From Dromaius novaehollandiae (taxonomy: Eukaryota; Chordata; Aves; Casuariiformes; Dromaiidae), in NCBI RefSeq assembly GCF_036370855.1, contig NC_088099.1, positions 19,683,501 through 19,747,500 of the forward strand: a DNA stretch of 64,000 nucleotides, in the 5' to 3' direction. The notes under the pieces were generated by a model that worked only from the letters and a program-made list of their open reading frames with translations, was not told where the DNA came from and did no database searches. Below are positions 37,472-50,116 of the stretch, in pieces. The position numbers were made by a program, and so were the translations under genes. Positions within the stretch are counted from its first letter, which is position 1, and the number at the start of each line of letters is the position of its first letter.

Positions 37472-37548
37472 ATGGCGGCGCCGCGCGCCCCGGAGAGCGT
37501 CTACAACCTGCTGCCCCGCCTGGAGGAGAGGCCCGCTAAGCCGCCCAG
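37472..37548 (+). CDS. ENKUR: Enkurin, exon 1
   Basis: Enkurin is an adaptor of sperm flagella and motile cilia, known to bind TRPC channels, calmodulin and the PI3-kinase p85 SH3 domain. It is a microtubule inner protein of ciliary doublets. This exon starts at ATG 37472 with A at -3 and G at +4. It encodes residues 1-25 plus two bases of Arg26: MAAPRAPESVYNLLPRLEER, then a proline-rich end (KPPR). The human N-terminus likewise has a YNL(I/L)P segment and a PPR end. The donor is AG|GTACGTGG. Residues 2-8 differ from human, as is usual at this end. The complete mRNA reads through exons at 37472-37548, 40983-41128, 43999-44225, 45227-45373 and 49943-50112/50116, with an optional sixth at 54637. 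Confidence 0.93.
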
Positions 37549-40500
37549 GTACGTGGCTGTGAGCGCCCGCCGGCGCAGTGGCTAGCCCTGGCGGAGCACT
37601 GAGCCTGATGAGTTACAGACTGGTATTAAAGAAAACAAATTTAATTTTTGCCTAGTTGTTGCCCCCACTAATGAGTCACGCTGACATTTGAGGGTTAACA
37701 GCCTGCTCCTGAAGGCTGATGATTCAGTTTGCGATCTTTGATGCCAACCTCTTCATTGATACAGAATTTATGTGCAGTATTTTCCCACACAGAGTAATCG
37801 CACAGCAGCTGAAAAGCTCTTTGGGATTTTTCTGGGTGTCACGCATCCATTCCTTTTCTGCATGGAGTATGTCTTGCGACACTGTTTCTTTTGCTTCTCT
37901 TCATCACCCCTTAAAAAATTAAAAATGCTTTCTGCCCACCTAGTATTAATTCCTTTGTGAACTTGCATAAAGTTCATATTTGATGATTATGTAAACACTT
38001 TTTTTCTGGTTCCTATTATTGTGTATGAAAGAAAGCTGTTACACTTAACCATTTCCAGTGAGGGGTTAACCTAGCTCATAATACAATAGCTTTAGAATCA
38101 GTGGAAATGCCAGTGACATTTATTAGAACAAAGATAGTTATTGCTTTTCAGAAAAAGGGGTTCAGACATGCCAGATTCTTCATTCTGAACCTCTTCCATG
38201 TAAAAACACACACTACATTTTTTTCTTTTGTTTCCAGTGTGAATCAAGAATAATTCTGGCAGACAGACCAAAGTGAAATGACGGCATAGCAGGGCAAGCA
38301 ACACATTAAATCCATTCCCATCTTAATACCATTCAGACATTTGGACACTGCATGACTCTAGTTCATCAGGTTCAGTTCAGACAAGGGATTCTCTAGGCTG
38401 AATATAACCTTACTAAATTCCCCTCCCTATCTCACTGATTTCTACCCTTTCATTCCACTTCCTGCTTTCGTTCACAATGTGCCAAATATCCAGTTGGTCA
38501 CAACAGCTCAAAACTGGTTAATATCATGAGCTGACCAATTTTTACTAGTGTGTACAAAATAAAGGGTCATTTCTTTAATGAAATCATAGATACATTTTAC
38601 TCCCAACTGACTGGGTATGGCTCGTGGAACCAAGGCTGACATCTTCAGTTTCTTCAACTGTTATGTCCCAAGAAGGTAAGATCTAAGGAACAGTAATTGT
38701 CTTCTTACAAATATATTGCCTTTTCTCCCTTTGCCAAATGCTGAATGGATTAAGATCCTGAAGTCCTCTATGACTGTTTTCTTCCTCCTGACCCTCTCTA
38801 GTTCTGTATTTTTGATGTACAGCAGCATTTTCCACTTTCTTGACCATGTGTCAACATTCACTGAAAAGATACAGCTGACAGCTGTTCGTCCAAAGAGGAG
38901 TGCCTACAGCTGACTACGCCTTTAAAAGACATCTTTAAACCTCATACCCATACATAATAAACTCCCTAACTCAATACCTTCTCATTCATTTTCTCACTTC
39001 AGAAGTGTGTGAACCCAAGTACATTTAACTCCTCAAAAATTAATAAAAGTCAGCATAAAGTTGCTACCTTTCTCTATGGTATGGCCACAATGCCACAGCT
39101 ACCAAATGGTGGGGAACACAATAGTTTTTGAATCTGATGTTTTTGTGTGTAATCTAGCAGCAGTTTGCCATGAAGTTACCAGCAAAGAAAATCAAGGACT
39201 CCATTACTTGTAATTAGAGGTGTTTCTGGAATTATGTATAATCTTAGATACATAATCCTCTTTCTCATTTTTGAGACCAAACCACAAGAAGAGAAAAAGT
39301 TCCACATTTTAAGTGAAGTCCTTTCACATTTGCTAATGTTACAATCAAGTATAATTACATCTATCTGACATTTGCAGTTCATATACAAATGTTTTTGTCA
39401 GTGTTGCTACTGTGACTCCCATTCACTGGTCCAGCACTTCCTCCCTTCTTTTCTCCTATTTCAGTAAAATAGGCTGCGTTACATTTAATCTTTTTGTTCT
39501 TTTCTTTCTTTTCTTTACCTGAAAATGTGGTATAGCTCTTTAGGAAACACTCAAGGTTTTTCTATGTGAGAAGAGTTCAGCTATTCCTCAGCCTTTATCT
39601 ACCACAATTGAATATGATATTATTCCTAAAGACAGGCAGATCTTAGAAGGTACATGACAAGGTAGCCTTAGCTTCAGGAGCAAGGAGTTCTGACACCTTC
39701 AGCAAAAGCATCTGTGAGAGCCCAATCCTCAGTTAATTGCAAGGTGCTACTAATCAGCTATGATCAGCATTTGGCTTCTTTTGGAGAAAATATTTGCATG
39801 CTTTTGATTAAAGCAGAAGTTACAGCACTGTGTGCAGTATTACTCCAAAATAGCAGTGTGTGCATACAGCTCTCCATGTCTCAGCTCTTAGTGATTTCTG
39901 TATTAGCCACAAGTTAGTGGCAAAATCACCACTGTTTTCAGTAGTTCAGGATCAGAGTTCAGATCTGTGTCATGTAAGACATATATAGAATTTGCTGTGC
40001 TATTTCAGAGGAGTCATCCATCTAATCTAATCTCTTACAGTAGCCTGTAACAGATGGCTCAAGAGGAGGATTGAGACAATGATACAGTGGACAGTAATGA
40101 GATAACCTGGTGATCAAAGACATCCTCTCCAACTCTCCACGTCATGTTTTGATGTTTTCTGAAGCATGAGGTTTTATATGCCCTTAGAATATATTTCATC
40201 TCATAGAATGAAATTGTGAATGTTCTTATTATCAGTGCAAAACTTTTTTTTTTTTTTGAAGCCAACTGAGTTTTTTCCTTTGGTGTGTCTGATTACAATG
40301 TTATGTCAGGTCCCACAATATACCTCACCTTCTGCAGCGTGTTTGAGATACATTAGTGCTTGCACCTTTCCCAGGCTATAAATTTTCAAATGTAGAAAGT
40401 CAAATGAAGTTGGCTCATGATTGATATTTTCCTGTAGATACACAACAGCAGCATAGTTTGGGTGCATTTTTGAACAAAGTATATAGCCCCATATGAAAAT

Positions 40501-40982
40501 ATATTTTCAAAATATTAATTAAAAATAATTTAAAAAATAAAGAGACCCAAGTGTGTAATGCATAACCTCATGAAAATAATGAATTCGTGGTTTTGACAGA
40601 GTTTCAGTAAGCAGCATTCAAAACCATTTTGCTCCAAAATGTAGGGTTTTTCAAGCTTCAAAAGGCTAGTGTTCAGTACTTATATGAACAGTGCATGCAG
40701 GAACCATTTCCCAAGTGTGATAATAGTGACCAGGGAGGCACAAAAGAGGAAAGAAGAAGCAAGTTAGCTTTGGAACCAGAAGTACACCTTGTCAGTGCAG
40801 TGCTGGGCCTAATCTTAGCAGGGAAGGTGTACAAATAATAGATTTTATTTGGGAGAGGGTACAGAACAACATAGTTTGGGCTTTTGGATTGAACAACTGC
40901 AGAAATGTGTGTTCTTTGAAGAAGTATTTTTTAACAATTTTCTGATCTTTAACTTCTTTATGGCTATTTTTTAACATCAAAG
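37549..40982 (+). other. ENKUR: ENKUR intron 1
   Basis: A GT-AG intron of about 3.4 kb. No other exon or named repeat was seen; only short frames on both strands. Confidence 0.85.
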
Positions 40983-41128
40983 GTATATATCAACTTTTAG
41001 ACCATCTGTCAAACGTGAAATAGAGAAAAGTAAAGCTCAATGGAAAACAATGGGACCAGCAAAAGTAGAAGTGCCCTCTCCAAAAAACTTTCTGCAGAAA
41101 CATTCAAAGGAACCCAAGCTACCAGAGA
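40983..41128 (+). CDS. ENKUR: Enkurin, exon 2
   Basis: Follows an acceptor ending CATCAAAG and stops before GTAAGTG. It completes Arg26 and encodes up to the first base of codon 75. It contains the highly conserved segment TMGPAKVEVPSPKNFLQKHS, nearly identical to human enkurin, which makes the assignment secure. The start RYIST also aligns with the human RYISI. The intron after it has phase 1. Confidence 0.97.
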
Positions 41129-43998
41129 GTAAGTGTTGACAGGAAATCTATGAAATAAGATTTTTTTGTTATTTTAGAATTGATAATATTAACATTGAAA
41201 ACAATATTGTTAATTATTGAGAATCTGATTTTTTTTAGTTTAAAATCATTTTTGCATTCTGGGATGGTTTCCATTGTTCTTTTTTTAGTATCTGTGATTT
41301 TGAAATTACTTCTCTACTTTACAAAAATATTTCTCTCTTATTTTTATTATGCAAAATACTGAAACAAGCAACAGGGAGATTATATATGTGATTGGAAAAT
41401 TCCGTGACTAGAAAATACAGGAAGCATTTACTGTCATGTAGTACAAAGCTGGCTGAAATGAATAGAAAAATCATTAAATCTCTTTTGGCTGCAGCTATTC
41501 AGATATTTAAGATGTGTCAATGATATGTTCTACCCTGCTAATATTTAAATGCAGAATTATTTAATTTAGATTTGTGTGTCAGTCTTTCTTGCAGCTGATC
41601 ATTACTATTAAGGTAAATAATATAAACTAGGGTGTTAAAAGTGAGCTAATTGTTTTTAAAGCTTGAACAGACATGGGGAAAGTATATGTATTTTTCCTAA
41701 TGTTATCAGCAACATACAGCTTTTACTCCAGCATTCACTGTTGCTGCTTAATCCTGTAGCATTAAATTGGCTGGCAGTGTTCAAAGCTTAGAAGTTTCTG
41801 GAGAGCTGCATGCCACAGAAATAAAAAAATTGGAATATTTTGCTTTTAAGTTCTTATTTTCCACCATCCTATTTTTGATCAAAAACCATAATTCGGGGGA
41901 GAAGGAGATGACAGTCTTAATGTTCAGCCTCAAGGCCAATTCTGTAAGGGTGGTCACACTCCGGAAAGGACTACCTTAATGCTAATGGTGTTGTAGGTAC
42001 ATCGCTGTCAGAATTTGTAATGGTATTAGAGGGCTTTAGCTTGAAACTGTTTTTAGCCTAGAAAAATAGATAATTTTGGTGTGCAGTACAACAAAAATAC
42101 ACTGTGTAATAGTGTGTGGGAGGCCAGCACCCCATCTGCCTGGCACATGCAAACAACTTTGGAGTTGAAAATATGGGCTATCCCATGAGGCTCTGGAGGT
42201 TTGATGCCTGATGCAATATGGATTATCAGAACTTTGAAGTAAGCTTAGGTCCCCGAGGTCCTGTAGGCATCTTGGGTGGTTTTTGAATAAATCTTAACTT
42301 TTTCAGAAACGCTAAACAGTGTTCAGTATACTAGAATGTAATACTTCATGACCTCTGAGCATTAATGCTTCCAAGGTCAAGAACTTGTTAAATTACTACA
42401 GTAGTGCTTTAGATGGGTTTAGCAAAGAAGGTTGATTCAGCAGCAACTTTGAGCAGTCCATAAGATCCCTTTTTATGTATTTTTATCATAAAATTAGTGT
42501 TATCTACTTTTAAATGGCCATATTTTGAGATTCAGTGCTCTGACATTTTTCTCAAACAAGCAGCGCACAGTATTCCTGTTTCAACTTATTGATTCAGGGC
42601 TTCATACTAGTATGTGTTTTGGTGTTTGCATTAGGAGTCATTGTGCTAGAACTTCAAGATGACCATGACACATCATAACTTCCGTACAGACTTGTTATTT
42701 CAATGCCATGATTAGATCTTGATACATCTTGAACAGGAATTCTATCATTAAGTTAGAAAGTTCTTGCACCTTTGTTGGATGGAGTTTCATACATACCTCA
42801 GAAAAATTACGCTGTTTAATCATCTCTTTTAAAGCACATGATCTGTCTTTCTAAAGCATATGAACATACTCTCATAACTCGGAATGTAACCAGTTACCAA
42901 TTGTCTATATTGGATTATGGCATTTTACTGATGGTTTCTGTACCTCCTTCAAAGCTGGATTTAATCCATCTACATCTAGTTAAAACGTGGGTTGCAGGGA
43001 CGGAACAGAAACAAAGATTGATTTTTTTTTTCGCTGGAATCTAGGATAATGTTTTTCTTGTGGAGTTTGATCACTCCTTAGAGGAGGTGTGTCCTAACAT
43101 TCAGCTAATCTTGTTGTGTTACTGCCCTCCTGCATTCATTCTAATTAAAATCAGTTGCTGGCTCCAGAAGAAGTGGGAGTTCCCAAAACAGCAAGTGTGT
43201 GTCAGTGTTTTGCGGATAAGGGTGAGCCAGCGTTCATTGAGAAGCTTCAGAGATCTTGTTTCCAAAAAGAGATCCTGAGAGAAACAGAGATTTAAGTCCC
43301 TGTATTCTACAACGCTAAATTATGGTAAGCCAGTAGGTTGTGAAAACAAAAACCAGGAAAGCATGGGTTCACGTCTTCAGAATCAGGAAATCGTCCATTG
43401 TAGGAAGAGCTCTGTCACGTGTGACTTTCCAGACTTATTTTCTGCCAGAGAAAGAGAACATGAGTTTAGACAACCTACATCAAACTACTGTAGCTTCTTC
43501 TGAGTTATCTCTGATAATGACAGTTATATGTGGTGGGAAGTACGTGGGAAATGGATTGTCTTTCATCCCTCACCTGAACAGGAGACTACTGACTTTCTGT
43601 TGAAGACTTGGAGAGAAGATTACACAAAAAAGGAAGGGTCTCTTTGTTCTCTGGAGAAAGGATTGTGAATAATTGTTTATGAGCATCTCTGGTAAAAGTA
43701 GTTTTAATCACATTTGAAAGGAATCCCACACAACTGGGCTTAAGAAATAGAGTGGCATATTATATGGAAAACCTATCTAAAACAACACAGTATTTCCTAG
43801 GTTAACTTCCGTTTGCCCAATAAGCATACTAGTTTTCATCATAGTACATCCCCAGTCAACTTTTATGTTTTAGATACAGTTGGTTTCTATTTTTATGTAA
43901 TTTGGGACGAAATTTCTCCCTCTTGAGAAACATAATAATATGGAACTGTAAAGTTCTTTATGGTTTTTGCTGAGGGTGCTTATATGCTCAATTCACAG
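41129..43998 (+). other. ENKUR: ENKUR intron 2
   Basis: About 2.9 kb, GT-AG. Contains short unsupported frames only. Confidence 0.85.
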
Positions 43999-44225
43999 GA
44001 AAAAAAGAACAGGATAGGAGGAAAATGCCTGCATTATCAGTGCCACGGAAGACAGATCACCCACTTATGGGAATTCAGAGTAAAAAGAATTTTATAAATG
44101 CAAATGCTGTTTCTGTTATCATGGGGTTGGCGAAAAAGCCTCAACCTATTTATGTTGATAGAAGACAGGGAGACAAACACCTGCTTGAAACTTCAGGACT
44201 TGTTCCAAAATATATTAAAAAAAAG
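43999..44225 (+). CDS. ENKUR: Enkurin, exon 3
   Basis: Acceptor after ATTCACAG, donor AAG|GTAAGTTG; 227 bases completing codon 75 and ending at codon 150 in phase 0. It encodes conserved blocks KTDHPLMGIQSKKNFINANA and AKKPQPIYVDRRQGDKHLLE, which match human enkurin closely, and ends in LVPKYIKKK. The first ten residues of the exon are poorly conserved. Confidence 0.97.
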
Positions 44226-45226
44226 GTAAGTTGTATTAAATTATAGTGGAAATATCAGTAGCAATGTCTATTTTCCAGTTCACTACTGTATTCTCCTGTG
44301 AAATGTTTATGATTCTTTCTGAGATGTTTAGATACTGTTTGCATTAGAACCTTTGAAATTCGTCAAAGAGAACTCATAAGCACTACGGTTGTACCTTGCC
44401 TTTGCTCTGTATTCACTTGCTTGTGTTGTCAGCAAAAGTTTGCCAAAATGATGCTGCTAAAGCAAAAGCAGATGTTTTGCATTGGAAGCCCAGGGAGTAT
44501 CTAATGGGGAGACAAAGAGCTGGACTTGGCTCCTTTTGTTCACTCAACAGTCCCACTAATCAAACCTCTAACCACCATGTCAGGCACTGGGCACCAGCTC
44601 ACCTCACATCTCAGAGTAAAAGAAGAATGAGTTTTACACCAGCTGGAACCAACTTACGGCTGAATGATCCATTCACGTGGCGGCCTTCTTCACTGTTAGG
44701 ATTTAGACCAGTATTTCAAAAACTGAAACCTCACAGGTGATACACGATGTGTGGTTAGAGCACTATAGTTACTAGTTAGTTACTAGTTAGTAGTTTTGTT
44801 TCTCTCTATAGCATACAATGTTTTAGCAGAAATCAGGATGCAGGAAAACCTTTCAAAGAATGTTTCTAGGGAACATGTATTTCTGAAGGTAGAATTCGAC
44901 ACTATGTACAAAAGTAAAGTAGTTGGCTGTCATTAACAGGTTTCAAACTCCTCCCTCTACCATTAGTGCTTATAAATAGGTGTTTTGGTTTCTGTCATCT
45001 TTTGAGGTTGTAAACAAAACTGGTGGAAATTCTTCATGCTTTTTGATGAGACTACAGGGAGAATAATGTTTGATATTTCTGAGAACACAGCAATTTAACA
45101 TTTTATTGCTCTGTGGCAGAAAATTCCATTTCCAACTACCTTTGTAAATGTAATACACTATGTATGACTATTATGTCTTTGGTTTCTTTTTGAAAGTATA
45201 CATAAACTTTTTCCTTGCCCTTGCAG
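44226..45226 (+). other. ENKUR: ENKUR intron 3
   Basis: About 1 kb, GT-AG. It contains an 11-base unit repeated in tandem (GTTACTAGTTA, 44768-44789). The 114-codon open frame at 44396-44740 has no start or splice support in frame with ENKUR. Confidence 0.85.
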
Positions 45227-45373
45227 GATTATGGTATTATACCAAAATATGTAACACAGAGAAACGAAGAAATTAAGAGAGCTCAGGAGGAACATGAGGC
45301 CTGTGTCTTGGAGTCTCTCAGAAAAAGAGCCATGAAACGGTTGTCTGATGAAGAAAGGAACAGTCTTCTCCAG
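45227..45373 (+). CDS. ENKUR: Enkurin, exon 4
   Basis: Acceptor after CCCTTGCAG, donor CAG|GTGCATA; 147 bases, residues 151-199. It starts the C-terminal enkurin domain: DYGIIPKYV, then a long charged helix ending AMKRLSDEERNSLLQ. The human counterpart has AMKRLSDEEREAVLQ. Confidence 0.97.
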
Positions 45374-48300
45374 GTGCATATTTTGATTTAGTGTATGTAG
45401 TAACATATGCAAAAGATTAATAAGGTAATGTAAGTCCGTTATAAAGAGTGTACTAGATTTTTAAGACAAATGGGCTGGCTGCTTTTTCACTAGGTGGAGC
45501 TGTAGAACAGTTGTAAATTGAGCTGAAGGGAGCTGGTCTATCTAGTTACAAACCAGCTTTACAAGTACTTCAATTCTGTTAGATTCGTATCCTCTTCACC
45601 CACTTGGAATTTCAGTGAAGCTTCGAAGGGATGCAGCAAATCAACTGTATGGATCCAAAGACAGTTCTGACTCTCTACTTGTGAATCACAGAAAAACACA
45701 AATTATATCTTGTTTTTTCCTGGTACATAACACCATCATGTTTATTGGCAGTTTCTGTCTTCACATCATGACTTCACTGGCTAAAGCATAAGGTCATGCT
45801 GTGGCATGTGTTAGATGTGGCAAAAGTAGAAAATAGAATTCAATTGTAATATATTTGTAGAATTATGACTAAAAATCTTATTTTTTCAAGCTGTTTTGTA
45901 TAGTCTTCCATATAGTATGTATGAAACAAGTTTTTGCAAAGAGAAAGAATAGCATAAAAGAAGCAGAGAGGTAAAGAAACGTTTTAAAGGTAGAGTAAGG
46001 AAAAAAAAGCTGAGATTTGAAACAAAGTTCACTGTACTGATCTGTGAGCAGAGATAGACAGGCTGCCTGTCTGAACTGTCAGAAACTGATGGGAAGAGAC
46101 CTTGCATCAACTGAGTAAGATTAATACTGTATGAAGAGATAAGATAGGCACTGTTTCTCAGTTTAAACCACAGATATTCAGATAGTCAAATACTTTATTT
46201 TTGATACTAACTGTATATTGTAGTTATACTGTGCAAATACAGTGTATTTTAAAAAGAGACTTGCACTGATGTAATTATGTGTTTATCAGCATATTTTTAT
46301 GTAATCCAGTTCTAGAACTGCAATTTCTCATGACCACTTTTTAGCTAAGTTTCCTATGAAAATAGTGATGTCTGTTTGTCAGTCTGTCCCTTAGTAACTG
46401 TTGATCTTAGCAACCATTTGCAGCAAATTAGCAGATGTGGATTAGCAGGGTAGACATCTCCAAGTTACTACATTCCCACAAAAGACCAGCAGAATATCTA
46501 GAGACAAAACAGTGTCTAACTCACTTGCAAAGATTAACTGGTTAATCAGCAAGAGGATAGATCTGAAATAGCCAGCACAATAATGTCTCTCGCTTATGGA
46601 GAAAGCAATAAGATCGAGGAAGGAGTATGGGAGAGAGGTGAGAGTACTGCAGTGGCAGCAATATAAGGAAAATAACAGTAAGGGTGAAGATGAAGATCTT
46701 GTTGTGATGGGGAAGGCAGGGGAGTAGCTGACGGTTCAGCAAGTTAAGTATGCAACTAAAATATATGTGAAACAAGGCACATGAGTTCAGCTGCTCATGG
46801 TTCTGTGTGTTGTTTGATAAAATTATGTTTTACATTTTTCAAATACAAGAGTGAGAAGAAATGTCATCTTTGTTAATTAAAATTTTTTTAGATTCTTTTT
46901 TATTAACTCAGTATCTTCTTTTAAATTTTTCAAAATGTTTTCTCATTCATGGGCCACATTATTTATACTGTTATAATGTCAGGAGGAATCAGTGTCCCCA
47001 GGGTATGTGTCTTCTACCCAGTGCTCAGATGTAGACATATGGGAATTCCTCTCTTTTAAAATAATTGACTGTGCTAGTGCACACATGTGCACTATCTGAT
47101 TTGAAAAAATATGTGGCAATAGATGTGGCAACAGACAGAGAGCAAAATCAAGCGTTATGAACTTACAAAAATAAGCGGAAATCATTTGTGCCAACATTTT
47201 TTGAAATCTCTCTCAATTATGCTTATGTTGGTTGTGATTTTATGAGAATAAAACAGAATGTTAAATGCAGTACACATTTCTCACTGATCCAGCATGTATT
47301 AGAATTCCTTATAAAGAGTTAGACATTCAGCTTGTGATTTAGCCCATAGCAATAACAGTCAACATATTACATAGTTGTTGGAACGGCTGTGAGGGAGCTT
47401 TTGACTGGAGGAGTCACGATTTGCTTTTGATCTCTCCACTCTGCAGGGATAGAATAAATTGTGATGAGTAGATGTTCTAATGTGTTTTCAAATGCTCTTT
47501 TTCAGTGGTTTCCAAACCAGCTTTTATTAATGTAAACAAAGAAGAATTATCCAAAAAAGTAGTGCATGACTCTTCTATGAAGGTTTCAGAAATACTGTAT
47601 TTGTTTTCATGACTATATATTTGTAAAGTGTAACTTATGCCTGGTATACTAGGAGCATTATTTGAGTACTTTACAGCTTTTGATTGCAAAGACAAGTAAC
47701 ATTACAAGACAGTAAATAAATAAGCTTGTATATTGCTCTTAGATTCGCATATTAAGGTAGGGGTTTTAAATTTATTTAGATAGTTGTATATGAAGATTGT
47801 AGGAATAACCATTACAGACAAAATACTTTGTCAAGTCTCAATATGAATACACAAAGCACGAACTGTTACACAACAAATACTCTGCTTTGAATCAGTAAAA
47901 TATTAGTTCATATTAAAATGCATGTTTTGCTTCCTCAGCATTTGCAGGGAGCGGTCTTTTTTTCTTTTGTAAACTAATTCATATAATAGACCAAATCAGA
48001 CAAGTTTTTAGGCACAACAGCTCTTCTTGAGTTCTGAAATAGAAGCAACAATCTCCAAAACTCAATACATATTATGAATAATTCCTCTAAATTTAATTTC
48101 AGTATGTTAGTCAGTATTCTGGGAGAAAAGGTAGTTAGTAATAGTGGAAAGGAAGGACATGTTAGTATGGGGTAATAAAATGATTATCCTAAAGAAAGAG
48201 AGAATGGTAATTCACCTGTTCAACAGATTGAGGGGGAAGGAAAATCATAATATGTCATAAAATCATTTTATTAGTTGAATCAATTTTTCATTATAAAGGA

Positions 48301-48924
48301 GAGTTAAGAACTCCAGTTCCCAGGAGAATAATTTCAGGTGTTCATTTCTGAAGATATTTTGTGATGTCCTCTGGAGAAACAACTGAAAGCCAAAAAAATG
48401 AAGTAGTTGTTTTGGAAAAATGTTCTCCTACTGATGACTAGGTGTTTCTATTATTTGCTGATTGCTGTATGAGTTCCTTGTGGTAGGTGTGATTATTAAG
48501 TTCATCCATATAGTTTTCTTGAGGACATTTGGTGCATTGAATAAACTATACTACAATTTGATATTTGCATGCATAGGATTTGTAATTTTCATCATTCTCT
48601 TGAGGAGAGAAAGTGAGGAGTATTTTGTTGCACTAATTTGAGGATATAAAGGTAAATTTTAAATTTTAGTGTTCTGTCAGTGTCTGGTTCCATTCAGCAT
48701 ATGTTGGTCAATGAAAATTTGCCTCTGATGCTGAGCTAACAGGGTTATGAGTATGTTTCAGATGATTGCTTGTTTTGTTGAGGCAGGATTTCAGTCTTGG
48801 GCTTTTATGTATGGAAGATAGAGTTTGCTTTACCTAGTAAGCTAAATCTTTGTGCAGCAGCATTCAAATGGAGAGGTGACAGTTATGGAAATCATTGGTT
48901 ATAGAGGTCAATGAAGGCTAGGTT

Positions 48925-49680
48925 TTTATTCCAAATTATAAAGAACTTTTCTGTAGATGTTGGTTGGAATGGGAATACAGTTATAAAGAATTTCTTCAAA
49001 GTAGCTCATACAAGTTAAAATATTGTGGGATGAGTTTGGTGCCTGAGGAAAGTCTAAATTATTGAAAATGAAGGTGGTGGTAAGATAAGCTGAGTGAGAC
49101 TAGCAGTGAATTTGGGCTGGAGTTTCAAGTATTGGCATTCTTGTAGATACTGAAGGTTGGCTGTAATGCCACTGCCTGTGACGTGTGGTGATATTTGTGA
49201 TAGCCAGATTGCTGTTTCTGGGGAAGTGGTTTCTGTAGTGAAGTTTGCAAAAGAACTCTGTTGCATTTTGGAGAAAAGCAAGTGTTTGAGTGATATGAGC
49301 TTTGAGGCAGTTTTTAGGATTCCTAATAGTTCCTCAGTGAGCATACTAGAATGAGATACAATGGAGCTGTCAAAGTTGCCTACTTCTAGATCTTTGACAG
49401 CAGAGAAAAAGTCTCTTTTATAGAATAAGGAAGACTTGCTCTTTATTTACCTTATGCAGTTTTTCTTGAAGATATTGAAGATTTGAAATGAAGCGTAGAG
49501 TCTTCCTTGAGTTCCTGGTAAGCTGTAGAGTTGACTGTTAGTCACATTGGTATACTTTTTTCAGTTTAGTATTTTTGTAGCTCCTACCTTATTGGCTAGT
49601 TTAATTATTGTTTGGTGGATGCCTCTTAAAAGGTCATGTAGATTTTTCTCTCCAAGGCACAGAGTTCTCTGAAGATCATC
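48925..49680 (-). pseudogene. Decayed coding-like stretch, unrecognised
   Basis: Read on the minus strand from 49680, one frame stays open for 209 codons to about 49054 with only two stops (TGA at 49561-49563, TAA at 49447-49449). About a dozen stops would be expected in DNA this AT-rich. Phrases look protein-like, for example LHDLLRGIHQTIIKLANKVG and LTEELLGILKTASKLISLKH. After a stop, another frame continues for about 45 codons (NNLDFPQAP to KVLYNLE). The stretch begins just after an AG on the minus strand, so it could be a former exon. It runs antisense to ENKUR. I do not recognise the family. A chance open frame is the alternative. Confidence 0.35.
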
Positions 49681-49850
49681 CTTTATATTTTATAAAAATA
49701 AGCCAAGATTATTTCTGTTGGAACTACCTTAACTTTTAAGCATTTAATTAATCTGGTCCAATTAGTTAAGATGATTAAGCATTTTCCATATATTTATCTA
49801 TTATTTTAACATTGCAACGACAAAGGCAATATTAAAAAAAATCTAGGTAG

Positions 49851-49888
49851 TGTATATACAAAGTGTGTATATATATGTGTGTATATTA
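49851..49888. repeat. TG/TA microsatellite
   Basis: An interrupted (TG)n/(TA)n run, about 55-90 bases upstream of ENKUR exon 5. Confidence 0.8.
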
Positions 49889-49942
49889 TTCTTAATGAAG
49901 TAAATTTTTCTCATATATTTCCTTTTCATGTAATGGCTCTAG

Positions 49943-50116
49943 GGTCTGAAAAAGAACTGGGAGGAGGTGCATCATGAGTTTCAGGGTCTTTCTGTAGATA
50001 TAGACACCATACCCAAGAAAATTCATAAAGAAAAACTGGAATCAAAGATGAAACAACTGGAGCATGACATAGATGTCATCGAGAAGCACAAAGTTATCTA
50101 CATTGCAAATGAGTAA
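49943..50116 (+). CDS. ENKUR: Enkurin, exon 5, with two possible ends
   Basis: Encodes GLKKNWEEVHHEFQGLSVDI and, further on, MKQLEHDIDVIEKHKVIYIA, the conserved end of the enkurin domain. If not spliced further, the frame ends N-E-stop at 50114-50116, giving 256 residues, the same length as human enkurin. The last bases read AATGA|GTAAGA, a good splice donor at 50113. Splicing there to the acceptor at 54636 would replace the stop with GAA and 12 more residues. Both forms keep the complete domain. Confidence 0.95.
   Translation, partial: GLKKNWEEVHHEFQGLSVDIDTIPKKIHKEKLESKMKQLEHDIDVIEKHKVIYIANE

Larger units (their letters stand above)
36340..37600. promoter_or_regulatory. Bidirectional CpG-island promoter of THNSL1 and ENKUR
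   Basis: About 1.2 kb of very GC- and CpG-rich DNA lies between the minus-strand THNSL1 and the plus-strand ENKUR and includes ENKUR exon 1. It contains no clear TATA box. It has GC boxes, several NRF1-type palindromes, an ETS-like site and an RFX X-box, all listed separately. Long open frames across the island occur on both strands and in several frames, and come from composition. Confidence 0.85.
45374..49942 (+). other. ENKUR: ENKUR intron 4
   Basis: About 4.6 kb, GT-AG, acceptor after TGGCTCTAG. Most of it is unremarkable AT-rich DNA. The minus strand of 48925-49680 holds a decayed coding-like stretch, listed separately. A TG/TA-rich microsatellite lies near 49851-49888, close to the acceptor. 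Confidence 0.85.

Noticed and set aside
44396-44740. 114-codon frame in ENKUR intron 3 as an extra exon
   Set aside because: ENKUR exon 3 and exon 4 join perfectly in phase 0 and match human without it, and no acceptor in phase precedes it.
46542-46775. Hydrophobic 77-codon minus-strand frame in ENKUR intron 4, considered as a membrane segment linked to the relic at 49 kb
   Set aside because: Hydrophobic translations are common from AT-rich DNA, and there is no splice link or homology.
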